Assembly (NCBI RefSeq): GCF_033568475.1
Contig: NC_133121.1
Coordinates: 1,178,001-1,242,000, forward strand
Length of the DNA: 64,000 bases
Reading direction: 5' to 3'
Origin: Henckelia pumila
Taxonomy: Eukaryota > Streptophyta > Magnoliopsida > Lamiales > Gesneriaceae
Of the stretch, positions 20,965 to 34,746 are shown in pieces; positions within the stretch are counted from its first letter, which is position 1, and each line of letters starts with the position of its first letter. Both the position numbers and the translations under genes were made by a program. The notes beneath the pieces were generated by a model. It did not search any database. It was not told the origin of the DNA and was given only the letters and a program-made list of their open reading frames with translations.

Positions 20965-23900
20965 ATTCTATCGAATCGGCGGTGACTTGATTATATAAGG
21001 TCAGGCTCATAACTGAATGTTCTCAGTCTAGGATATCGTTGCTAAACAAAATCAGGTGTATCTAATAAATTGTTTTTAATCCCCGCTTGTCTTTTCCCCT
21101 CCTGAAATTTAGTTTTTTTGCTTCTTTTTTTTTTATGGCATGAGCTTGGAGTTACTCGGGCTCATTGTTTGTAGTCTGCAACCTAAATTCTTTGATAACA
21201 AGAACGTGAGTGTGACTTTTTGGGTGGGTAATGACTACGTCTCTACTTTGTGTAGTGTTGCAAAAACTAAAAGGCTAGAACTTCAGTGTTTCTGTGGAAT
21301 GATAATATCATTTATTGGCAATAAGATTTTGTGGAGAGAGAGATAGTGTCTAGATCATATCAAATATTTCATATGATGCTCGGCTTTCTATTGTTTTTCT
21401 TTACTCATGAGCAAACTGGTTTATCTATTTCTGGCATATGAGTTCATCTAATTGGTGTCTTTATTTAACATGATCATGATTGTCCAATTCACCCTAAGTT
21501 CAATCTTTCTCTTTGCTGGAAATATTTTTTTCAGTTGTTTGTTTGGCCAATTGTTTTAGTACCCGAATATTGAAGACGATGTATTGGGAATTTACAAAAT
21601 GCAATGATGGTTGCCTTGATCAATTTATGAGAGTTACTGTGAACAGAAACAAATGTTTTGATATTCTATTAGTTTCACCAAATTAATATCAATTAAATAA
21701 TTTTGTTTTCTTCTAGGCACACGGGTTGATATGCTTTGAAGTTTCTGTGGCATGTAAGTCTCATAGACATGCGTCACATGCCACAGAGACATAGTAATAT
21801 TTGGTATTTTTTTTTGGGTGCTTACATCAAAGAATATGATTTATGTTTGGTTTCATTTTCTGAATGTGACGATTTTACTGTCATGTAGAAACTTGTTAGA
21901 TTGATTTATTTATGTTAACGTTGTATGAGGCCCTTTATAATTTTAAATTTTGTGTATTGAGTTTAAATCTAATACAATAACATGGTAATTTGGGGAACAG
22001 TGAATAGTTGTATTAATATCAATAATATCATGAGATTTAAAATGAGATGAAAACATATTTTTGGGGCATTGCATTTGATTTGGGATGTCAGCTAGTTTTA
22101 TTGAAAAGTGAGCATTCAAAATATTGTCAATAACCCAGATAGTCACTTGGGAGAGATTGATTGGATCTGCACTGTGCACCTACTCAAGGTTTTTTCTTTA
22201 AGCAGGTTCATGATATTCCTATGTCGTAAATTGATCAGTGTGAATAATTTGTATTCTAATCGTGAAGTCAATGAGAATCATTGCAGTATTTATGGAGAGA
22301 GAACATTTTCTCACAAGTAGCAATTGAAGTTGTGCATCCAGACTTTTTAGATTATTCATTTAATTCATTACGCCTTGTAATCTCTTGACTTTCTGATTGA
22401 CAAGTAGCAATTGAAGTTGTGCATCCAGACTTTTTAGATTATTCATTTAATTCATTACGCCTTGTAATCTCTTGACTTTCTGATTGACAACTAGCAATTG
22501 AAGTTGTGCATCCAGACTTTTTAGATTATTCATTTAATTCATTACGCCTTGTAATCTCTTGACTTTCTAATTGAGAGATGCAGGGGCGCCCATGTGCTTC
22601 AGTGTTACTAGGAAATTGGTCCCTCGAAACCTGAGTCCAAATGGTGACTTGAAGGCCTTTTGCTATAAGAATGCTCTGCAGCATTTAGCTAAATAATGTG
22701 TTTTTTTCTTCCCAGATTTATGCTTTTAGTTTTATTTCTTAAAATTAACTCTTATGTTTGATTTTTTCCACTGAAATTGACTATTGTTACTTATTATTGA
22801 TCATCAGATGAACCTATATGTGGCGTCGAAAGAATGTTTCGGATGAGGGTCATCGTGCATGTTTGCCTGTTTCTAATTCCCGGGTGTTTAAATAAAGTAA
22901 TCCTCAGACATGCTTGTTGCTTTCAATTAGCTGAAGTTTCAATTCATAACCAAATTAAGAACAGTGTTGTATCCAGTTATATGTTCTTCTCCAAAAATGG
23001 ATTCGAACATTTGTTTGATATTTTTTATTTTCGGGATTTATTTCAAAATTTTGGAATATTTTAAACTAGAAGATTTAACTAACATTATATACCAAGAATA
23101 GTGGTAAGTATGGTTCAAAGTCATAAATTCTTAGAAATTATTCCGGATTCATCTAAGGTCTCGAGAGATCTCAGAGAAATTCAAGATACAATACATAATT
23201 ATGGCAACTAGTTACATTATGTACTACCATGTGATATCTTAAAAAACAAAGAAGAAATTATTGAAAATGTAATGTTGGAAACTCTAGTAATGTGTTTTTG
23301 GTTGAATAAAATTGTTGGAAACTTTGACGAAACTTGAATGTAATGTGTTTTGGTTGGATTAAATGTAATTTGTTTTGGTTTCTAGATTGCATTGAGCCTC
23401 ATTCTTTGATTTATATTGGTGACTTAGTGGGTGTATGTGTAGTGTTCTAGAAATTTTTTTAAAAATGTCAATAAAATCCATGAAAAACAAATGTACAAGA
23501 TTGTGTGAAAATCTTTGGAACTTAGATTCTAGAAAAGCATGTAGAAATCTATCAACTTCACGAAAATATCTCATTTAAACAGAGATCCTTGGAGTTAGTC
23601 AGGTGTTTGAAGTTAATTCGGTGGAGTTTGTCTGTTTCTGATTCCAAATTTCTGAATCAATTTGACCCACCTAAATCCGAACAGAGCAAAATCAAACATG
23701 TATCGTCGTCTCTTACCTGGTTTGGCCTGCTGGATGATGGTTCCGGCGTGGGGAGGGAAAACACGACGATTGCACCCTTATTTCAGATTTGTGTTATTTT
23801 TCCATAAAGGGATTGGGATCGAGCTTCGTAAAATTGAGATGGGCTGGATTGGGTGTTGTGGGCTACAAAACGTATCGACTTCATTTTTTATGGGTAATAA

Positions 23901-24493
23901 TAGTTCAAAATAATTAAGCTTAGCCTAATAAATCATCCATCAACTCTCACCTCCAACTAAATTTCTTGTGGTCAAGAGAGGGCGTGACAGAAACAAACAC
24001 ATTTTCTATGAGATTTGTTCTTTATCCAAGTAGAAAATTTTCTATCGTATGCCTTTAAGATTACCTACATTGCACATTACTAACAAAGAATCAATTTCTT
24101 TACGTTCAAGCTTATGCTATTGAGTCACTATATTTCGATTTTTTAAAAAGTACAGGAAAAACTGGAAAATGAATAAGAACTTTCATCAGTGATTATGAAA
24201 TGAAGCTCTATTAGCTAATAAAAATAACAGAAACACTAGTAATATTTGGTCCAAATTGCGTTCCATTTCCTGTTTTATACATAAATGACTGAGTAGTATG
24301 TGCCGTTAAACAAAATATACGAGAAAAGGAAATGAAACACGAACATATTCATTTAGTTTCGCTACAATAGTTTCCATTGAAAAAAACAAAACAAAAAATC
24401 GAATTCAACTCAACAGAACAACGGCTTCACTTCACAACACCTAAGTTGTGAAAAATAACAATCGTCGAAAGAGCAATAAAACAAAACGACGTT
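20965..24493. other. 3.5 kb intergenic between NDUFB3 and MMT
   Basis: AT-rich DNA with the 3' untranslated regions of both convergent genes at its ends and a three-copy 87-bp tandem repeat at 22313-22579. Short ORFs at 22834-23064 and 23589-23913 have no recognisable domain. No gene was found. Confidence 0.6.
22313..22579. repeat. 87-bp tandem repeat, three copies
   Basis: CAATTGAAGTTGTGCATCC recurs at 22321, 22408 and 22495, exactly 87 bases apart. The copies are nearly identical (GACAAGTAG against GACAACTAG, CTGATTGA against CTAATTGA). Confidence 0.97.
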
Positions 24494-27400
24494 TTAGTTA
24501 TCAACTAAGCTTTTGAACTTTGCAATGCAATCCAATGCACGCTTGAAATCACCATCTTCCAAACCGATAGTGAAGCGACAGTAACCAGGAATTCCTGTCC
24601 AATTAGCACTATTGATGCACAGACCGGTGGTCTTGATCATGGTCTCCCTGATATTTGAGTCGTCAAGCTTAAATTCCTGAATACCAGGTGAATCTTTGTG
24701 CATTTTGATGGTCTTCCCAAGATAAAAAGATGGCTTTGCTACAATTGAGACACCTGCTTGAGCTTCAACCACTTCCCAACCGCAACTTTCAAGAGTCTGT
24801 ACACAGTATATATAACATTTGCATGAAAGATTCACTTCGAAGTAGAGTAAATGGTCAACGATCTGACAAAAAATGTTCGGGAACCTGTGATCTTTAATCC
24901 AATGTAAAAAGGGCTTAGCAACAAAGTAGAATATAGGGACAGGATTGGGGTAGTTAATTGCAAATTATTCAACATAATAGGCAGGAGATACAGAGCTGGT
25001 TAATGATGTCTGCCACCTTCATAATAATTGAAACTTTTGGGACTAGTCGTATTTTAGTATGACATAAGAACAAGAACTCCTGAATTTGGCCCCATCAATT
25101 GGTTTCGAATATACATAACTAGACGTTTGTTTTCTGGTGACGTTTGAAGAGCTGTGCTAGTAATTTCTAAGCATCGCTTTCCTGCCTTGGATTATAGGTG
25201 AGAGAATGTTGTACAAAATCCACAGTTGCCTACTTCCCATCAACTTTAGAATCCACGGTTAGAGTAGTACACTATAGAGCAACATACCAATTGTAGTCAC
25301 TAGAACTAAGTGAAACCTAATAACACGATAATAGACATATTCATCTAGTTGTTGTTAGTGCACAATGAGTGTATAAAATAGTAAAAGATGGCGATAGCCA
25401 CAAATTCATATGTAAGATTGTTAAGGGATCCTTTATGGAACCAGATAATTTTCAACATGAACTAATTTAGTTCATAAATGGACAACATACCTGTTTCAAG
25501 TGTTTATATCGACTTGCCAAAAGTTGCTTCTGCTCTGCAATAGCGTTGAGCAGATCCACCGTCTTCTTTTCTGTCAGATCGAGTAATTTTTTGACAGTGT
25601 ATCTGATAGTGCCGTGAGGTTTACTTAATCCAGCAAAACCATAGAATGTATCCTTGAGGGATGTTTGGTTTATAAGAAGAAATCCAAATTCAAGTCCACT
25701 AGTAAGCATCTTATAAGATAATCCCCCAAGTAGTGACACACTGAATGTTGGATTAGTTGATAAAAGTATTTCCATGGTAGCTCCCAAATTCCAGGCATCA
25801 AAACCGTTACAATTGAATTCCACGCCCGAAAACGATGTATCTAGAATGACCCTTGCTCCAAAATTAGCGCAGATGGTTAATAGTTTTTGCATCTCAGCAT
25901 TACCATAAAGGACGCCAGTAGGGTTAACAGTTGGACCAGAAATATATATCCACGGTTTCTTTACAGTGTTAAGTGTGTCTGTGAGCGTTCTCTCTGTCAA
26001 TTTGAACCCGTACTTGGGATTTGTAGGAATTTTTACAATGTTTGCCTTCAAAAATTTGGCAGCAGAAACCAAATTCCCATTGGATCCAGTTGGAAAGCAC
26101 AATGTTCCACCTTCTTGAACACAACAGAGCGCCAACCTAACAAAAAGTGCCACCGGACTGTCCGCATAAATGAATTCTGTGTGGTTATCAGATGAAAATC
26201 CGTAACTGCTGCAAAGCAATTGTTTAATACCACATGTAACATCAGTTTCAGATTCTGTTATATTCTGTCTTGCAAAACTCTCAAAGATGGCAGCTTTAAC
26301 TGGCGTTGTCATGGGAAGAAATATTTTATCAACATCCATATGAACCAGGGAAGATTCATCAGATTCATTTATTGCCAACTCTGCATGATCAAGCACTGAA
26401 ATAGTGGAACTGGAAAAGCCATTGACCTTAGAAGCTTTTGACAAGTCGCCATTTCTCTGAGAATTGGAAAAAGAATTACGCATATTGGGAAATCATCCAA
26501 GTCTACAAAGCATCAGTGAAAATAGATCCATTCCAAGTGGAAAAAGCGCATTACTTTTCAGCTTTTACGGTATTTGGTCAACAGTAAAAAGAACTGTTGA
26601 TTAGCTTTATTTTTTAAAAAAAATTATCTTAGGGCCCATTAGTCTATGAGAAATTTGAGAGCAGTTTAATTTACATGTATCACAGGTTGCATACCTGCCA
26701 TGATTCAGGCGCATGGTATGATCAAATATCACCGTTATTCAGAACTCAGAAATCCACAGAGTCGAATCTCAAAATATGATTAACACTTAATTAATGGACC
26801 ATGACTCCAGAATCTTCAAAGATCTATTCTAAGATATAAGAATATTAAAAAGAGAGTTGATGGATATATTAGGAAAAATAGATATGAAATATTAAGTTAA
26901 ATCTTCCATTAGCGGTTGTATTTGTTTTACATTTTAAAACAAATAATGCCAGTTACTGAAGTGGTTGTAACTTTTAACTATTATTTTAAACGCAAGAACC
27001 AACATGTTTTAATTTTCTATTCCACTTGATCACCCATTGAAAAGTAGTGAGGGAAGACGAGCATAATTTACAGATAATATGATCAACTTCGACATAGACT
27101 AACCTGTGCAGGTGGGTGTCTATCAGTAAACTGAAAAGCTAGAAGCTCATGGAATAGACAACCATAGTAGTACTGACTAATTTTCTATTCCACTTGATCA
27201 CCCATTGAAAAGTAGGTGAGGGAAGACGAGCATAATTTACAGATAATATGACCAACTTCGACATAGACTAACCTGTGCAGGTGGGTGTCTATCAGCAAGC
27301 TGAAAAGCTAGAAGCTCATGGAATAGACAACCATAGTAGTACTGACTAATTATTGCAGTATTCCCCTGTAAAAGTTCCACGGTTTTGCATAGTGTTTTAA

Positions 27401-30400
27401 AAATTGTTTCCTCTTCCGATATGACAAATGCCACCTCGAGATCTGAATAAACCTAGACACAAAAAAGGGGAAAAAAGAAAGGCGAATAGAATGATTGCAA
27501 CTAGTGGGCAAAAGTAAAAAACTAGCAAGCTTTTTAAACAGATTATGCAAAAACCATTATTGAGAAACTTGTATGTACCTGATTTTTCAGCAAGCCACAA
27601 ATGATTGCCACGTGTGAAGGTAGTGGAGTTCCAGCAAGATATTTAAAGACTCCATTGGAACTCGGGAGGCTAGATAGCTCAAAGTGGTCAGATATATCTA
27701 AAAACAAACGACATCCAATTTCTCTCGTGGTATCTAAAAGATGTTCAAATGCAGAACTGGTAACAGACTCAAATTGAGCCATCCCTGTGACAACCACCTC
27801 AGGTTTCAGTTTTTTTATCAGCTCTACCATTAAATCTGACTGGCGTGGTGCTTCAATGACTGTGATTACTTCCTCTGCTTTTCTTCCAGATTCTGAATTC
27901 TACAGAGAAAACACAAAGTGGTGTGAGAAATCTTGCACTAGCAGTACCAAGAATAAATGGAAAAGTTGAAAATTTTACGAACGCCTTCGGAGCATGCTAA
28001 TGTCAAATATCAACAACAATGAAAACCAACAGCATTATGGGTAATCTCAGAGTTGCAATATAATTTGTCCTACAAGTTAAATTATTTAAAGGTTATGAGG
28101 TTCGATTAGGGACTCTGGTACATATGTATTCTAATGCAGCGACGCACGTACAGTCTTTTTTATAATTAATTTGATTTATATTCAAATAGGGGTGATATCA
28201 TGACTATAAAAAAATATGAAGGACCATGCTGCAATTTGAATTGATTCTATTTATATGGAGGTCATATCATAATTATAAAAATTAACGAGGGACTATACTA
28301 CATTTGAAATCATTAAATAAAAAAACAAAGAAAAAGTGAGAGAGACAAAATAACAGATCATGACACCATTTTTTACTCGACTTAATAAGTAATAGATGAA
28401 TTGATTATAGTCCAATCTCCATAACTTAAACAGAAATGGAAGGAATGTCTTCCAACTCCAGAAAATAATGATCCTTAGTTGGTTGTGACTGTGAGTTGTA
28501 ATTCATGACCACTGCTCACAGGAGATAGTGCTCATGCAATTTCTTAATTTTATAAATGATTGTTTATACTTTTCAGTCAGATTCTCTTAGTCGTAGATGT
28601 TAATTGTTACCCTAGCATATCTCAAAGCATGGCAAAACTTGTTCATATAGCCCTCAGTCTTGCAGCTCTATTAGATGTTATGCTTTTTAGCACTCTAAAA
28701 TCAGCAGCTATTACAACTAGTGTCATGCAAAAGCTAATATAAAAAATACACATTTTTTTTCTGGCATCACCTTACCTCAATATTCAAGGATGTTAGCCAT
28801 GGCCTGGGTAAATGTCGGGACAATTGTTCATCAACAATGGCGAGGTGGGGCGATAAGAATCGTAGAGCACTTTCAATGGCCACTGTCCTCGAAGGAAACA
28901 CGACGATGTTCTAGTTCATAATCATAACAAAAAATTAAAGAGTCACAAATTGGATACCACGTCTGCCCATTTTATATTTCTGAAGATAAGGTTAAGTAAA
29001 CATCAGCTTTATGAACAACATAACATCTTAAAAACAACTTAAGATCACTTTGTGAAAATCAATGAATAATGAACTTTAGCCGATATTACAGTGTATATTT
29101 CACAGCACAGTAAAGCTTAAACAAGTCGTCGTAGTGAAACACAGACAAGAACAAAATTATTATCTGATATGTGAAAAACCACAAAATTGCATCAGTCTAG
29201 AAAACAATACTCATCACTTCAATCCGCCCAACTGACCCCTGGTAACCAACCCAAACCTGCCAAGCCAATGTATGCAAAAGATATGTATTTTCTTTCCCAA
29301 CTGACTGTACTTTTTACAATGATTTTTTTTTGGGTGGTACGCATTCTTTATGCTTTCTTTCTGCTAAAAATTATATCCAGCATTTATAGTGGCAGGGTAT
29401 GAATTCTTTTGAACTGCATTACACTGCTTTGTGCACCAGGGATATGTTGGGGCTCGAAAAATGAAGGGTATTAACGACATCACTTTAACTTTGAAAATAC
29501 GTGGTGTTGTTTCATCCCTCAGTGGGTAGATTTCTAACTTTGGCTTTTATGTAGAACGACACTGAGCCAGGTGGATGCTTTGGACTTTGTCTCTTCTCTC
29601 GAGTAGGATCCCCTCCTGAAACTTGATTCATGGACATGGTTGGCCCCTCTTCTAGGATGCTAAAGTTTTAGTTTTGGTTTGTACTTTTGCCCTTCTATTT
29701 TAGCCTGCCCGTGGTTGGGGAAAGGGGTACAGTAAGCTAGAATTAGCATCATTTTTCCCAAGTCGAACAGCAGTACAACCATCCCCTCACCCAAATACAA
29801 AAACAAAAAACAAACAAACAAACAAACAAACAAAAAGGATCTAGAACAGGGGTGCACACTTGCAAGTACATGAGGAAAGATGACTACACCTAGAAACACA
29901 TGACACACATATAAAGCAAGCACCACAAATCCTTGCTCAGTTCAAGCAGATTCTATTTAAAGAGGAACAATGGTATCTAAAAAAGTTGAGAGTTGCAGTC
30001 TTCCTTACATCTGCAGTAAGGGGAATATGATGATATGTTCTCATAAAACCAGCGACAAGACTACGAAATCTTCTGCTTCCAGCTGGGGGTTCATAAGGGA
30101 AAAAAGAAACCTCTTTTAAGACACTCGCCAGATAAGACAGGAATGGAATCTTCTCATCTGCGACAGAATCATCTTCAAAGGACAAATCTAAAGAGCTGCT
30201 TATATCCTTGAAACCATTTCTGAGAAACTCAAATATTGTTTTAACCTGTCAGAGCAGTTTATAAGTATCTTTTACTTTTTTGTCACAAAAATAGCGATCA
30301 TTCAATGGCATTCTAGGTCTATCATTACACATAGACATGAAGTTAAATCCATACCTGAGTAGGCTGACGAAGTTGGCAGCTATATACCGATAAAGCATGA

Positions 30401-33092
30401 GAAATACGACCACCAGATTTTGCATATGCCCATGCTGATCTAGCGCAAATTGGCTGGTCTCCCACGAGCCCCATGAAAAACTCAAAACGATGTGGACTAC
30501 TCTTTTCAATTTCAACTAATGCTGAAATATCTGTGTCAGCGGCCTGCAACAACGTATTCAAATAAAATATACATTCCATGGATATAAATGATGGTTAGAT
30601 ATTTTAGCACACCTGAAGAACTTTAGTTTGCCAAAGCTTGTTAACACGTAGACCACGTCTCTCAAATAGGCGTTTACATACAGCTTGTCCTGGGCGGCCA
30701 CCCATATTAAAGATCATAATCCCATGAGGTTTTATGACAGAGATCCCTTCCTCAACTGCCCTAGCAATGAGCCCCAAACCAAATTGGTCCTCCACAAAGC
30801 CCTAAACAGAACAAACCATGACTCATCAAATGGGTGACAGCAATTCTTTTGCTCCACAGTTGAGCCAGTAAGCTTAAAACAATATTTTCAAGCAGCTCGC
30901 TAACAGGTTATCATATTAGAAAAAATTAAATCAAAAAATCAAACCATCCACAACATGTAATTAGTTTGCTCGGGACTAGACCCAAAAGGGAAAAATGGTT
31001 TAAGCTAATTGAGAGAAAACAAAAACCAGCAGCTTTAATTGAATATATATTGCAGATAAGGGTTCAAAAACAATGCATAGTCCAAGAAATTATCAGACTA
31101 CATTCACGATTCCCATTCATTTCCACAAATAATTATATCAGTGATCATAATGTAAGTAATTATATCAGTGATCAAAATGTAAGTTCGTATAATGACACGA
31201 AGCATTTAGATCCTGATAAGGAGTCTAAAAACCCACAAAGCTGGATAAGAAAAGTAAGTGGAAGCATAAGACAACCTGGAGGGCGCAATAGTTGCTAAGA
31301 GAATGCAAGAATTCTTCACTTGCATTCTCCGTGATCATTTTGGACATTGCATCCGGATTGGGGTTTAGAATCTGCATAAATTCCAAATGCTAAGAATTAG
31401 GGGCTGTGTGAAGATTCCGTCCATGGCAATTTTTATCGGTCTATGAACTTCGCCATGGATTCGAACAGTCCTGTATGACCTTCTCAAAAAAGGTTCAGCA
31501 GCAAAATATTATGGCAACGTTTCACTAAATCAAATACCTGTGGTATACATCCAACAATTCGATCAAGTTCTAAATCATTATCTCTACAATATGAGAGCAA
31601 ATCAGATTCATGAAACTCCACCCGATCAAGTAAAGTTTTTTTCTCCCCGTCATAAATAGGTTGGCCGTTCTCGTCCAGAGAATTCAAATATAGATTTATC
31701 CATGAGATCTTTACTGCTCTTGGATTTATATCAAGCCCATATACCTGCCATGTCATTGTAGCCAATTAAGGAACCTCGCTTGCCATACTTATAAAGTATC
31801 CAGCAAATATTAGATAAAAAAATCCATGGTACCATTATTAGATGAAAGATATATGAAAATATGGAGTATTCTAAAAATAGGTAGTGTATCAATAAAGAAT
31901 CATTACCTTCGAGGGTGACCATTTTTCGGCAATAGCAATGGATATCCATCCATTTCCACAACCAAGCTCGGTTACGGTTTTGTCCTTAAAAATAGAGTTC
32001 GGGTGCCTGTTAAGTCCTTCATAGAATGTAAAGGACCAATCCTCTGGGATAAAGATACTGGGTATCACCATCATGGTTAGTTTCTTCCTCTTCTGAAATT
32101 CTGTAACAGATGAAAGGAAATATCAATACAGCAACCAAGTCCAAAAGTTGGAGAAAAAAGATGTTTCAAATGACTATCATATCAAGTGAAATTGCATTGA
32201 TAAATTGTGGAAATAAAGAAGCACGGCCACAAAATGACGACCTAGGACGTCAAGGATATTTGCGGAGCAATCTAAAATTGGCAACCAAGGAAAGATAGAC
32301 ATATTTTATCTTGGAGACAGAGAGTTCCTAAAGTTGTTGAATTACTTTGCAGAGGTAATCAGAATGTACGGTTTGATTTCCTACCTCAGGAGAATTACAA
32401 ACATTGCTTTTGACTCGATCTTTAGCATCATTATAAAGAATAAATAAGTATAATTGCAGGACGTGATTGACGTCAATCTGCTAAGAGAATCCAGAAAGGC
32501 TGATGAACACCCAAAACAACTCGTTGAGTAGCATGAGTTTCAGCTCGCAATTCGCAAAACGAAAATCAAATTCAACTCTTGATGATTTGCATTTCCTTAT
32601 TCTGGCAACATCGCGCATTATAACACATAGGCTAGCCACTAGAGTACAACACTGGACATATTAAGCAAAGCATAACGGAACCAAATTCTACGGAACTAAA
32701 AATGCATCCACGATTCAACCCCATGGAGACCAATTGTACAGCAAACAACAAAGGTGTCCCAAACAAATTCCCCATCAAATAAAAAATAAAATAAAATAAA
32801 ATCATTCATTCACATCATATATATATATATATATACGTAAACAAAGACATGTAAGAATCAATACAGGGCGTGTACCTTCATATTGCTCGAGATAAATGTC
32901 CTGCAATTGGAAATGGTACGTCTGAAGGCAGCGGTCGGACTCCTCCTTAGAGGCAAACCGCTTCTGAAGATCCGAAAGGAAAATCCGAGCATCGATGCGA
33001 GTGATCGGATCCTCGAGCCGCTCCAGCAGCGATCGGAGGGCACCGTACGCAGCATCACCGGACTGTTCGCACTGCTTCAGAAATGCCTCCAT
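24494..33092 (-). CDS. MMT: methionine S-methyltransferase
   Basis: Cytosolic enzyme making S-methylmethionine from methionine and AdoMet. Twelve exons (minus): 33092-32876, 32100-31907, 31744-31538, 31371-31276, 30801-30613, 30543-30355, 30245-30009, 28910-28776, 27899-27579, 27452-27273, 26456-25491, 24796-24494. They sum to 3234 bp (1077 residues, like Arabidopsis MMT) with all phases consistent. The N-terminal class I methyltransferase domain has the AdoMet motif ELGCGNG (117-123) and YGLDINPRAV. The C-terminal half is aminotransferase-like with NPTG (833-836), LDTSFSG (860-866) and a lysine in GGLSYKM (K904) near where a PLP lysine would sit. Exon 10's end is tandemly duplicated in intron 10. 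The gene lies head-to-head with RPT5. Confidence 0.97.
27011..27349. repeat. 168-bp tandem duplication over the end of MMT exon 10
   Basis: 27011-27178 and 27179-27349 are near-identical direct repeats (one single-base length difference, few substitutions). The second copy contains the end of exon 10 and its donor. The first copy repeats this inside the intron, with donor at 27103 and possible acceptor TCAG ending at 27173. Confidence 0.95.
29801..29836. repeat. CAAA microsatellite in MMT intron
   Basis: About eight tandem AAAC units lie between exons 7 and 8 of MMT. No function is suggested. Confidence 0.9.
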
Positions 33093-33138
33093 TGGTGCAC
33101 AGAGTTGGCAGCACTGCAGCTTCAGCTACTGTAATTTA

Positions 33139-33169
<31 letters not shown>

Positions 33170-34585
33170 GTAGGAATGAATATAATAAATAATTCTTTCC
33201 AAAAAAAAACAATAATGAATAATTTTAAAAAAATCCTTTTTTGGGTATAAAACATTATAAAAAAAATAAAAATATAATATGTATACGTGCGGGAAAACCT
33301 TGCAAGTTTCTTGGAAAACCCAATCCATGGATAATGGATTTGACAATGACCAATAACGATATAGGAAATCTTCTGTGGAAGAGAATAGGATCCATGATAA
33401 AAATGACAACATTTTAGTATATCGAAATTAATATATTGAAGGGTTTGCTCATAGCGCAGGTAGCGGCTGTAGGTTTTTACGTCAAAAAAAAAATTTAATA
33501 TATTGAAAATATAGTTATTTTGTGTAGTGAAAATTTATCTACATAAATTTTTTTTTTATGATATCGATATAGAAATTTGGAGATTGTGATTATTTCGATA
33601 TATGTAGAAATTTGCAAACTATATTATAAATGAAAAAATATATGTATAATCCTTTGACGTAATGATATTATAAATAATAAATTTTCGGTATGTTTTAAAT
33701 AAAATTTTCGGTATGCAACGCTGAATCACACAAGACACAACAGTGTCCGATATATTTGTGCAAAATATTTGGGGTATTAGGCCTAGTGGGATCAGGGTCA
33801 CATTTATATATGACAAGTTCAGTGCTATAAATGAATCACATATTTAAATAAAGAGTAGTTATTTCGGGGGAAAAAAAAGTTATCTACACCAAAGTATAAA
33901 AATTTCAGACTGAATTGACATTTAAACATAAAAATCTATATCCCAAGTTCATAAAACAAATCAACATATATTTTTTGGAAATATTGTGTACAAATCTATG
34001 TGAATAACAATTCTAATGTTTTTTAAAAAATATATATCGTCACTTTGTTTGGTAGACTGAATTTGGAGTGGATTGAAATTGCAAATATTGTTTTAGTATT
34101 TGGCAAAATAAAATTTTAAAACGAGATTGATATTTAATGGGACTTCATGGGATTTCATTTAAATAAGTGAAATCCTTACAAAATTTGTCAGATTTCATGG
34201 GATTTGAGTTTATAAAAACAATAAAATTATTTTTAATGATAAATTTATAAACTTTAGTTATAAATTTAAGTTTTCATAACATTTTTTTTACGAAAATATC
34301 ATATTTTTATATTTTATGCTATTAAATTTCAATATGTATTTTTTGCCAAACACCAAAATGGAGTTTGAATTATACGAATTTCAATTTTAATTTCAAATTT
34401 TATTTTTCAGACGTTCAAACATACCGGACTTAAACCCAAATTTATACCGTAAAAAAAAATCAAGTTTTATTTGGAGAAAAACAGATTTTATATGGCGGAA
34501 AACCAGGTTGATGGAGAGTCCACAATCTAAATTATTGTCACTTTGGGTTTTAGAAATAGAGTTTAATCCCGGGCTTGTTCTTCCA

Positions 34586-34646
34586 AGCCCACGGTTAAAA
34601 TTGGACCATTAGCCCGTGACAGTATGTTGGCCCAATCATGGGCCCA
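34586..34646 (+). promoter_or_regulatory. site II-like motif cluster before RPT5
   Basis: AGCCCA (34586-34591), GGCCCA (34629-34634) and GGGCCCA (34640-34646) lie 100-160 bases before the RPT5 ATG. Such motifs are typical of plant housekeeping promoters. Inference from motif only. Confidence 0.5.
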
Positions 34647-34708
34647 TATTCTTAAACCCCTTTTTCACAAGGAAGTCTTCAGACTCTTCACTTCTACGCA
34701 TAGCATAC

Positions 34709-34733
34709 CTCTCTCTCTCTCTCTCTCTCTCTC
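34709..34733. repeat. CT-repeat in the RPT5 5' leader
   Basis: An uninterrupted TC dinucleotide run ends 13 bases before the RPT5 ATG. Pyrimidine patches are common at plant transcription starts. Confidence 0.9.
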
Positions 34734-34746
34734 CGAGTGTCGGAAA

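Larger units (their letters stand above)
33093..34746. promoter_or_regulatory. divergent MMT/RPT5 upstream region
   Basis: 1.65 kb between the two start codons. It holds an ATT trinucleotide run at about 33140-33170 near MMT, an AT-rich middle with MITE-like GTTTGGTA/CAAACATACC ends (about 34050-34425, weak), a site II-like cluster near RPT5 and a CT run before the RPT5 start. No further gene was found. Confidence 0.55.

Noticed and set aside
22313-22579. Repeat array considered as CRISPR-like
   Set aside because: Contiguous 87-bp tandem units without unique spacers, in plant nuclear DNA.
22834-23913. Short ORFs between NDUFB3 and MMT that might be a small gene
   Set aside because: No recognisable motif, no convincing splice pattern and composition like the surrounding intergenic DNA.
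32815-32836. AT run near the end of MMT exon 1 as a regulatory site
   Set aside because: Simple dinucleotide repeat within intron 1; nothing else supports a role.
34050-34425. MITE in the MMT/RPT5 interval (GTTTGGTA ... CAAACATACC)
   Set aside because: Ends match over too few bases and no flanking duplication was found; noted only in the interval description.
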